NCBI GenBank assembly: GCA_016303225.1
Contig: JAEDMC010000175.1
Location: 1 to 5,773 of the forward strand
DNA: 5,773 bases
Reading direction: 5' to 3'
Source: Kiritimatiellia bacterium
GTDB lineage: Bacteria > Verrucomicrobiota > Kiritimatiellia > RFP12 > UBA1067
The translations under genes were made by a program, and so were the position numbers. The notes under the pieces were generated by a model that searched no databases, was not told the DNA's origin, and saw nothing but the letters and a program-made list of their open reading frames with translations. The first letter of the stretch is position 1; every line of letters starts with the position of its first letter. Positions 1 to 5,234 of the stretch are shown here, one piece after another.

Positions 1-76
1 CGACCGAGAGCGCGAACCCCGTCCACAGCAAAATCCAGAACGGACTCCTCGGCTTGTCACCCTCGTTTCCCGTCAT
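1..76 (-). CDS. N-terminus of an unidentified membrane protein (partial)
   Basis: An ATG at 76-74 opens a frame that stays open to the window edge, giving 25 complete codons. The residues begin MTGNEGDKPRSPFWILLWTG, then FALSV. A short polar, charged N-terminus followed by a hydrophobic run (from about residue 13) looks like a cytoplasmic tail entering a first transmembrane helix. The start lies 17 bases after the stop of the upstream gene, so it is probably the next gene in the same operon. The SD is weak: GAAGAA directly before ATG, or AGGA further upstream, so translation may be coupled. Too little is visible to name a family. It could be a short fragment-like ORF, but its spacing and hydrophobic start favour a real gene. 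Confidence 0.55.
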   Translation of the reverse strand, partial: MTGNEGDKPRSPFWILLWTGFALSV

Positions 77-93
77 TTCTTCGCAAATCCTGT

Positions 94-675
94 TTAATTG
101 TTCCCAGTCATCGACCAGTGCAGCGGAGCATGTTCGCACCAATGTGTGTTGCCGCCTGAAATCCTGTGCTTGCCCCAATAGATGAAGCACTTGGTGCAAA
201 AGCCCGTCGGCGGACCATACTGCTTCCACAGATAGGCCGCGTGGCCCACATAGGCAAGTGCAAACGCTATAGGGACGATGTAGAGAAACTTCTTGACGAG
301 GCTTGAGCTGTTCCTCCCGCGACTCGCTCCATCTGACGAGCCATATCCAGGAACCTTCTCCCACTCGTAACGGGTTCTCCACGAACCCTGCCCCGCCAGT
401 TCGTCTAAAAAGATTCCTTCGACCGCATTTGCCGAGACTCGCTTGACGCAGTGGAACAGCGGACTTTTGGCCCCCTCGCGGTATTCCAGATCAAAGCACC
501 CGTCATCCGCACCGCCGACCTCGTCGAAATCACAGGCGACCTGCACATACGACTCCTCGTCGTCGTCCCGCATCATAATCATGAATTCGCCGCGCCTGTC
601 TCCGTTACGGACCAGCTCGCGAATCAACTCGGGCGTCGCCTCGCATTCTTCCAGTTTTTCACATTCCAATCTCAT
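94..675 (-). CDS. Membrane-anchored protein with Cys/His-rich C-terminal tail, unknown function
   Basis: 193 residues from the ATG at 675. This start is chosen because AGGAG (687-683) sits 7 bases upstream; a longer TTG-started version from 741 would overlap the previous gene and has no better ribosome site. Residues 1-110 are acidic and look like a soluble alpha/beta domain, with DLEYREG (62-68) and WRTRYEWEKV (99-108). Residues 111-126 are a Ser/Gly-rich linker, and 130-150 form one hydrophobic helix. The tail has C160-T-K-C163 and W-C180-E-H182, plus H170, H178 and H186, a possible metal-binding knuckle. There is no signal peptide, so the N-terminal domain is probably cytoplasmic and the tail may lie outside, where the cysteines could instead form disulfides. 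The DLEYREG / W..RYEWE pattern loosely recalls small proteins annotated as hypothetical or immunity-like, but I do not recognise the family. It follows the 85-residue membrane protein by 37 bases. Confidence 0.75.
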   Translation of the reverse strand: MRLECEKLEECEATPELIRELVRNGDRRGEFMIMMRDDDEESYVQVACDFDEVGGADDGCFDLEYREGAKSPLFHCVKRVSANAVEGIFLDELAGQGSWRTRYEWEKVPGYGSSDGASRGRNSSSLVKKFLYIVPIAFALAYVGHAAYLWKQYGPPTGFCTKCFIYWGKHRISGGNTHWCEHAPLHWSMTGNN

Positions 676-682
676 GTCGTAT

Positions 683-687
683 CTCCT
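683..687 (-). promoter_or_regulatory. Ribosome binding site AGGAG that sets the start at 675
   Basis: The minus strand reads AAGAGGAGATACGAC before ATG. The AGGAG core is 7 bases from the start. It decides in favour of the 193-residue product over the TTG start at 741. Confidence 0.75.
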
Positions 688-712
688 CTTTGTCAGACCC
701 AATTCCTCCGCA

Positions 713-970
713 CTAATTGATGATTCCAACAAAATTTCCAACCCCCATCAGCGCCAACAACGTCAGCACCCAGCAAACAGACATTGGTCCTATTAAGACC
801 AATTGCAAAGAAACTGCAAACCAAAACCGAATAGGGCATTCCGATCGTTTCACCCCGTAATTCTGGCTGGACAAAATTCGCCCTTCCTGCAGCTGCCGGA
901 CAAACACCCACCACACATAACTCAAAATGAGTCCTGTAAACAAAAGCCCGACTATTACACTCCATCTCAC
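713..970 (-). CDS. Small two-helix membrane protein, unknown function
   Basis: 85 residues from a GTG at 970. An in-frame TGA at 976-974 rules out a longer product. Hydrophobic helices span about residues 4-24 (VIVGLLFTGLILSYVWWVF) and 49-79, joined by a polar loop rich in Arg, Gln and Ser. Positive charge in the loop (R25, R31, K41, R42) suggests that both termini face outward and the loop is cytoplasmic. The coherent helix pattern is why this frame is preferred over the overlapping one at 693-977. A GGGG lies 8 bases before GTG, a modest ribosome site; the GTG also overlaps the stop of a 5-codon minigene (see 967-984). The gap to the winged-helix gene is 13 bases, so it is probably cotranscribed and coupled. 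The region is only about 47% GC by hand count (721-960), well below the flotillin gene. It is too short for, and unlike, NfeD. No family recognised. Confidence 0.65.
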   Translation of the reverse strand: MRWSVIVGLLFTGLILSYVWWVFVRQLQEGRILSSQNYGVKRSECPIRFWFAVSLQLVLIGPMSVCWVLTLLALMGVGNFVGIIN

Positions 971-984
971 GCCTCAAACCCCAT
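967..984 (-). other. Possible 5-codon coupling minigene (TAATG ... GTGA)
   Basis: The stop TAA of the winged-helix gene (986-984) shares one base with an ATG (984-982). That ATG is preceded by GGGAGG (997-992) with 7 bases between, close to an ideal ribosome site. The frame reads M-G-F-E-A and stops at TGA (969-967), which overlaps the GTG start (970-968) of the two-helix membrane protein. The arrangement could pass terminating ribosomes to the weak GTG start. Against this, GGGAGG also encodes the conserved WEV end of the upstream protein, so it may be coincidence. A frameshift or sequence error joining the ATG to the membrane-protein frame is another option. Confidence 0.3.
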
Positions 985-1463
985 TAAAGAACCTCCCAGT
1001 GTCCGCCCTTGTCGGGACCGATGCGACGGAGACGGCCTTCAGCCTTCAGGTTGGCAATGTGCTTCTGGATCGTGCTGCGCGTAATGCCAAGTGCGGCAAC
1101 CATGCCCACGAAAGTCAGTTGCGGCTGGTCGCGCAACAATTCCCAAACTCGCTCAACCATTTTCTTACCGCTTTTTCTTACCGCTTTTTTCTTACCGCTT
1201 TTTCTGACCACCTGCGACGCATCACCTTCTCCGAACCTCGGCGGCGGACGGTCAATGCCGATCAGCAGGTAGCGGCTCTTGAGTTCGTTCTTTTCGCCCA
1301 AGAGCAGATTGCGGAAAAACGCCTCGAGATAGCCCCACTCGCGCTTCACGCCACGCGGATAGTCCGCGTAATTGGCCCAGGCCTCGGCACGCTCACGCCT
1401 CCCCGGCTCCTTTGCCTGGAAGTAGCCGCGGAACTCGCTCAAGTTCGGATCATCGTATGTCAT
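984..1463 (-). CDS. Winged helix-turn-helix protein with repeat-derived basic linker
   Basis: 159 residues, probably a cytoplasmic DNA-binding protein. Residues 102-159 form a winged helix: helix 1 about 102-112, helix 2 about 117-125, recognition helix ITRSTIQKHIANLKAEG (127-143), then the wing LRRIGPDKGGHWEVL. This ending is familiar from the C-termini of AlbA_2/divergent AAA_4-type putative DNA-binding proteins and some Fic-associated proteins, which often have Lys/Gly repeat linkers before it. Here the linker is residues 86-101, with VRKSGKK twice, 9 residues apart. The N-terminal 80 residues (FRGYFQAKEPGRRERAEAW, then YLEAFFRNLLLGE) are charged and mostly helical and are not a family I recognise; the AlbA_2 and ATPase domains are absent, so it may be a cut-down regulator. 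It starts 5 bases after the flotillin stop with only a weak GGGA before ATG, implying translational coupling. A transcriptional regulator of this operon is plausible but unproven. Confidence 0.8.
   Translation of the reverse strand: MTYDDPNLSEFRGYFQAKEPGRRERAEAWANYADYPRGVKREWGYLEAFFRNLLLGEKNELKSRYLLIGIDRPPPRFGEGDASQVVRKSGKKKAVRKSGKKMVERVWELLRDQPQLTFVGMVAALGITRSTIQKHIANLKAEGRLRRIGPDKGGHWEVL
1160..1209 (-). repeat. Short tandem repeat (13/14-base unit) inside the winged-helix gene
   Basis: On the plus strand CTTACCGC occurs exactly at 1164, 1177 and 1191, with a decayed copy (CTGACCAC) at 1204. The copies are separated by T-runs of 4, 5, 6 and 5 bases, giving spacings of 13, 14 and 13. Two spacings add to 27 bases, or 9 codons, so the outer copies are read as KSGKK while the middle copy is read in another frame as KAVRK. 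The repeat encodes the Lys/Arg-rich linker before the winged helix. Confidence 0.85.
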
Positions 1464-1468
1464 TCCCG

Positions 1469-2956
1469 TTACTGGCCGTCGGACGGACGCTTGGCGGCGT
1501 CGACGACCTTGGCGCCGAAGGCTCCGACCAGCAGCGACTTGAGGTCGATGCCGAGACCCTTCGCGAGACCGTCCGAAAGCTGCGCCGTCTTGTCGATCAC
1601 GTCGGACGCGAGCGTACCGGTCCTGTCGCCGTACATCGTGATGTTGCCGACCTTGGTGTAGCTCTCGGCAATGCCCTTGGCAATCGCCGGCAACTGCTCG
1701 CAGTAGATCTTCGCGACCTGCAGCTGAAGGTCCATCTTCGCCGCCTCGCCGTACTTCGCCATCGCGTCGGCCTTCTTCTCAAGGCCCTCAGCCTCGGCGA
1801 GCGCCTTGGCGCGGATCGCCTCCGCCTCCGCCTCGCCCTTCGCCTTGATGACGGCCGCCTCGTTCTCGCCCTTGATCTTGTCCGCCTCCGCAAGCGCCTT
1901 CTTCGCGTTCGCCTCGCGCTCCGCCTCGATCTGCGCCGCCTCGGCGTCCTTCGCGCGCTTGAAGAGGTCCGCGTCGGCCTTGCGCTGGGTGGAGTAGAGC
2001 TCGGCGTCGGACTCCTGCTGGATCGCGTACTTGCGCGCCTCGGCAGATTTCTTGACCTCGGCCTCAAGCTCCTTCTCCTTGATGGCGACCGCACGCTCCT
2101 TCAACTCAATCTCTTTCTCCTGACGAGCGATGTTGGCGTCGCCGAACTTGACTTCCTTCAGCTTGCGCTGCTCTTCAGCCTGAATGCCCTTCGCGGCTTC
2201 GGCGATCGCAATCTGGATGTCGGCGGCCTTCTTGAGCTCGGCCTTCTTGATGTCCAGCTCGTTGTTCTTCTTGGCGATCTCGGTCTCGGACTCGATATGC
2301 GCGTCGTTCGCCTCCTTCGCCGCCCGCGCCCTTGCGACGGCCACGTCGCGCTCGGCATTCGCGCGGGCAATCGCCGCGTCCTTGGAGATCTGGGCGATGT
2401 TGTCGATACCGAGGTTCTCGATTGCCTTGTCGTTGTCGGAGAAGTTCTGCACGTTGAACGAGATGATCTCGAGGCCCATGCGCGCCAGGTCCGGATCGGC
2501 GTTCGTCTTCACCATGTCCGCGAACTTCTGCCGGTCAAGCACCATCTCCTTCGTGTGCATCTGTCCGACGATTTCGCGCATGTTGCCTTCCAGCACCTCC
2601 TTCGCAACCCCGGCGATGTAGGCCGGCTGGGCGTTGAGGAAGTTCATCGCCGCAAGGTCGATCTTCGAGGGATCGCGCCCGACCTTGATGTTCACGACCG
2701 CATCGACATTGACGTTGATGAAGTCCGCGTTCGGCACGGGCTCGGACGTCTTCACGTCGACCTGGATGAGCTCCAGCGTGACCTTGTCGAGCCGTTCGAG
2801 GAACGGAATGCGGATGTTCGCCGAGCCGATCACAACGCGGCGCTTCAGGCCGGAAATGATGTACGCCATGTCCGGCGGCGCCTTCACGTAGGAGACGGCA
2901 ATGAGAAGAATCAACAGCACGGCGGCAATGCCGATGACGATGGTGGAGATAGGCAT
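1469..2956 (-). CDS. Flotillin-like SPFH-domain membrane scaffold protein (FloT/YqiK type)
   Basis: 495 residues, the usual size for long bacterial flotillins. The N-terminus is a hydrophobic helix or hairpin (3-23, TIVIGIAAVLLILLIAVSYV) that tethers it to the inner membrane. Residues 25 to about 190 form the SPFH/PHB domain, with PPDMAYIISGLKRRVVIGSA at its beginning and VDAVVNIKVG and ISFNVQNFSD further in. Residues 190-405 are a long coiled coil rich in Ala, Glu and Lys with the EA-repeat style of flotillins (KAKGEAEAEAIRAKALAEAE). The C-terminal part (405-495) holds the oligomerisation-type segment KYGEAAKMDLQLQVAKIYCE and VGNITMYGD. Flotillins build large membrane assemblies that affect local fluidity, protein sorting and signalling. 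The ATG at 2956 has AAAGGAA 7 bases upstream. It opens the downstream cluster behind a candidate promoter, and the next gene follows after 5 bases. The common partner NfeD (YuaF/YqiJ) is not visible. SPFH relatives such as HflK/C or stomatin are less likely given the long EA-rich coiled coil. Confidence 0.95.
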   Translation of the reverse strand: MPISTIVIGIAAVLLILLIAVSYVKAPPDMAYIISGLKRRVVIGSANIRIPFLERLDKVTLELIQVDVKTSEPVPNADFINVNVDAVVNIKVGRDPSKIDLAAMNFLNAQPAYIAGVAKEVLEGNMREIVGQMHTKEMVLDRQKFADMVKTNADPDLARMGLEIISFNVQNFSDNDKAIENLGIDNIAQISKDAAIARANAERDVAVARARAAKEANDAHIESETEIAKKNNELDIKKAELKKAADIQIAIAEAAKGIQAEEQRKLKEVKFGDANIARQEKEIELKERAVAIKEKELEAEVKKSAEARKYAIQQESDAELYSTQRKADADLFKRAKDAEAAQIEAEREANAKKALAEADKIKGENEAAVIKAKGEAEAEAIRAKALAEAEGLEKKADAMAKYGEAAKMDLQLQVAKIYCEQLPAIAKGIAESYTKVGNITMYGDRTGTLASDVIDKTAQLSDGLAKGLGIDLKSLLVGAFGAKVVDAAKRPSDGQ

Positions 2957-2963
2957 ATCAGTG

Positions 2964-2971
2964 TTCCTTTC
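2964..2971 (-). promoter_or_regulatory. Ribosome binding site of the flotillin gene
   Basis: The minus strand reads GAAAGGAACACTGAT before ATG (2956). The AAAGGAA core is 7 bases from the start, normal spacing, and supports this start over the later in-frame ATG at residue 30. Confidence 0.7.
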
Positions 2972-2987
2972 TGGAGTTTATGTTTGA

Positions 2988-2996
2988 ATTATAGCA
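2988..2996 (-). promoter_or_regulatory. Candidate extended -10 promoter for the flotillin operon
   Basis: The minus strand carries TGCTATAAT (2996-2988), a perfect TATAAT with the TGn extension. It is in the 52-base AT-rich gap between the pseudoprotease stop (3009) and the flotillin start (2956). A start site near 2981 would give a leader of about 25 bases containing the ribosome site. No good TTGACA-like -35 is seen at 15-18 bases spacing (GGAAAT lies at 3016-3011), which fits an extended -10 promoter. No hairpin terminator for the upstream gene is visible in the gap, so some readthrough is likely. Confidence 0.5.
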
Positions 2997-3008
2997 TAAG
3001 ACGGCGTT

Positions 3009-5234
3009 TCATTTCCGCGCTTCCACCGCTCGGTCCTTCAGCTCGATGCGGACGACGCGCGTGGCGGCAAGGCGGCGAACGGAGAAGGTCAGGTGCTTCT
3101 GTCCCTTCACCTTCTTCGCAAAATCCTTCGCACTTGTCACCGGTTCGTTGTTGACGTGCGTGATGATCTCCAAGGGGCGCACCCCGCCGATGGCGGCCGG
3201 ATTCCCAGGTTGCACCTTTACGACGACCACGCCCGGAGCCTTGTCGTCCAGCTTGAAGTATCCGCGCACCTCGAACGTCATGTCGGAGACCTTGATGCCG
3301 AGGTCCTTGTTCTTGATCCGCTTCGCGGTCTGGTAATGGACCGGAGCCTGCTCAAGCGTCAGCTCGACCTCCTTGCGCTCCCCGTCGCGGGCATAGGCCA
3401 CGACGACCCGCTTGCCGATGCCGAAGGACGTGAAGACGCGGTTGACGCCCTGCTCGACGTTCGGCCATGGCGAATACTCAGCATCGAACATCATGCCGAG
3501 CATATCTTCGTTCTCACTTTCAAAGGCACCAAAATAGCGCGACCAGTCGAAACCGTCGGACGAATTCCCGTCTTCAAGCGACCGCTTGCTGTGAGAAGTC
3601 TTGAGCCGCGCGGAAAGGAGGATGTCCCCTTCGAGCAGCCCCGCCTTCGCCGCCGGAGAGCCCGGCATCACGCGCGTCACCAGCGCACCGCGCGATTCAG
3701 CCGCGGACAGAAGCGCCTGCGCCTTCTTCTCGCGTGCCAGCTCGTCCGTCAGCCGCTGCGTCTCCACGCCAATCCAAGCGATGCGCACACGGTCCCTGCC
3801 CTGACGGATCGCGAACTGCGGATCGAAGTTCCGGTCGGCGAGCATCGCCCCCAGCTTCTCCGCCGTCACGTACTCCTCGTCGTCGGAATAGCGCCCGCCG
3901 CCGCGCATCTCCACTTTCATTCCGCCGAACGTGCCGTCCTCGTACAGGAACACCTTCACACCCCCTTTGTTGCGGTAGTCGAAACCGCCCGAGATCGAGG
4001 GACACAGCAGCCCGTCGCGGATCGTGACGAACTCCACGATCTTCCGCGGTCGCAGTTCGCTTTTCAGCTTGCCGCCGAAATTGGAGACCTTCAGCGCATA
4101 GACCGCCTCCAAGAAACGACTGGCTGGCGCTCGCGCATTGAGGCGCAGCGGGGACAACCCCTCCGGCACCTTGCCGTCCGCAAAGCGGAAGACCGCCAGC
4201 TTCTGCTCGCCGAACGCACCGACAAACTCCATTGCCGCGCGCTTGCCGTCCGCGAGCACCGCCTCGATCTTGTCGATCTCACTCACCTTGCTCGCGTCCA
4301 GCTTCAACTCCGCAAGAACATCCCCTTCGGGCAGGAGAAGTCCGACAAGGTCGAGGTCCGTCGATTCCGAATCTTCACGATAGCTGGAATAACGGCGGCT
4401 CCAGCCGTCCTTGCGGTTCTCTTCGTCATCCAGGTGTATGTAAAGCGGAACGAACGACGCCTTCGCCCGGTTTTCGAAATCGTCCCAGCGCTTCTCAATC
4501 GCCTCGACGCTCTCGCCGGTCCACTCCGCCGGCGGACGGAACTCGTCCGCCCCGACCGGCAGCAGATTGCGGAACATGACCGTCACGGCCTCGTTGGACG
4601 CATTGACGGCAATGGCGTTGCCTGTGGCCTTTGCAAGGTCCTTGCCGACATCCAGATAATGCGTGATGTCGGCCGCGGCATTCGGCTTCATGCCGCTCAC
4701 CGCGAGTCCGTGCTCCTTCGTGTTGAAGAAGAAGACGCCCTTCGAGTCGTTGCGGAAGTCGATCTGCTTCGAGAAGCTGAGCGGCGTCACGCCCTTGACC
4801 GGACGCTCCGTCTTAAGTTCGAGCGCCTCTTCCTTCAGATAGCGCCGCACGGGTTTCGCCGGATACGCCACCCCGCCGAACACGACTTCGATCCGCTCGA
4901 CCCAGTCGGCCCGGAAACGATCGTCCTGCATGAGGAAACGATCCGGCGCCACGGCGAAGGCGCACGTCTCCGCCGGACGCCCCTCGTGCAGATACCGCTC
5001 GGCGCCCTCACTGTGATAGGAATTGCAGTTCGGGCAGAGATAGCGGAACGAATGTTTCGGCGGTTCGCCGTTCTTGTCGAGCTTGAGGTAGATCTTCACC
5101 TGCGCGCAGGCGTTCCCGTAGGCAGCGAGCAGCTTCTCGGCCCGCACGCGCTTCTGCTCGATCGCATCCGTTTCCGGCGCGGCAAAGGCGGCAACCGAAG
5201 CGGCCGCCAGGATTATGGTCACGAGGCGTCTCAT
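3009..5234 (-). CDS. Exported PDZ protein with two degenerate trypsin-like domains (predicted pseudoprotease)
   Basis: 741 residues. Residues 1-19 are a Sec signal peptide (RR, then a hydrophobic core, cut near AFA-APE), so it is exported to the periplasm or envelope. C67-PN-C70 with H74, H83 and C91 form a possible metal or disulfide knot. Residues about 88-150 follow the first barrel of an HtrA-type protease (FAVAPDRFL, IEVVFGGVAYPAKPV), but the spot where HtrA has T-x-x-H reads MQDDRF, and EEALELK replaces the Asp-containing D-x-A-L-L-K. A second trypsin-like region spans about 295-445 (LVGLLLPEGDVLAELKL, IEAVLADGKRAAMEFVG, LAVFRF), again without His or Asp; SISGGF (413-418) sits where GNSGGP is expected and may keep the serine. 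PDZ1 covers about 487-625 with a roughly 50-residue acidic insert after GDILLS, and PDZ2 about 645-735 (VVVVKVQPGNPAAIGGVRPL). It probably binds or presents substrates for a neighbouring protease. ATG 5234 overlaps the previous stop and has an ideal ribosome site. The domain reading is mine; PDZ and export are firm. Confidence 0.8.
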   Translation of the reverse strand: MRRLVTIILAAASVAAFAAPETDAIEQKRVRAEKLLAAYGNACAQVKIYLKLDKNGEPPKHSFRYLCPNCNSYHSEGAERYLHEGRPAETCAFAVAPDRFLMQDDRFRADWVERIEVVFGGVAYPAKPVRRYLKEEALELKTERPVKGVTPLSFSKQIDFRNDSKGVFFFNTKEHGLAVSGMKPNAAADITHYLDVGKDLAKATGNAIAVNASNEAVTVMFRNLLPVGADEFRPPAEWTGESVEAIEKRWDDFENRAKASFVPLYIHLDDEENRKDGWSRRYSSYREDSESTDLDLVGLLLPEGDVLAELKLDASKVSEIDKIEAVLADGKRAAMEFVGAFGEQKLAVFRFADGKVPEGLSPLRLNARAPASRFLEAVYALKVSNFGGKLKSELRPRKIVEFVTIRDGLLCPSISGGFDYRNKGGVKVFLYEDGTFGGMKVEMRGGGRYSDDEEYVTAEKLGAMLADRNFDPQFAIRQGRDRVRIAWIGVETQRLTDELAREKKAQALLSAAESRGALVTRVMPGSPAAKAGLLEGDILLSARLKTSHSKRSLEDGNSSDGFDWSRYFGAFESENEDMLGMMFDAEYSPWPNVEQGVNRVFTSFGIGKRVVVAYARDGERKEVELTLEQAPVHYQTAKRIKNKDLGIKVSDMTFEVRGYFKLDDKAPGVVVVKVQPGNPAAIGGVRPLEIITHVNNEPVTSAKDFAKKVKGQKHLTFSVRRLAATRVVRIELKDRAVEARK

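Noticed and set aside
59..110. Near-duplicate of MTGN at the end of one gene and the start of the next
   Set aside because: The DNA match covers only about a dozen bases with mismatches and does not extend, so it is probably chance.
676..741. TTG-started extension of the 193-residue protein
   Set aside because: It overlaps the upstream gene by 29 bases and lacks a good ribosome site, whereas ATG 675 has AGGAG at 7 bases.
693..977. Minus-strand frame overlapping the two-helix protein, with an ATG at 965 and a GAGG 6 bases before it
   Set aside because: Its ribosome site is slightly better, but the product lacks a coherent helix pattern while the GTG-started frame gives two clean transmembrane helices. 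Not fully excluded.
1184..1191. A6G run in the winged-helix gene as a programmed -1 frameshift site
   Set aside because: The reading phase is AAA AAA GCG, not A AAA AAG, so the slippery heptamer is out of phase. No downstream stem is apparent.
1412..3154. 580-residue plus-strand frame
   Set aside because: It is antisense to the flotillin gene, and its Leu/Arg/Val-rich low-complexity product mirrors the Ala/Glu/Lys coiled-coil codons. A shadow frame caused by high GC.
5014..5034. CPNCNSYH in the pseudoprotease as a haem c site
   Set aside because: Haem c attachment needs CxxCH; here the residue after the second Cys is Asn.
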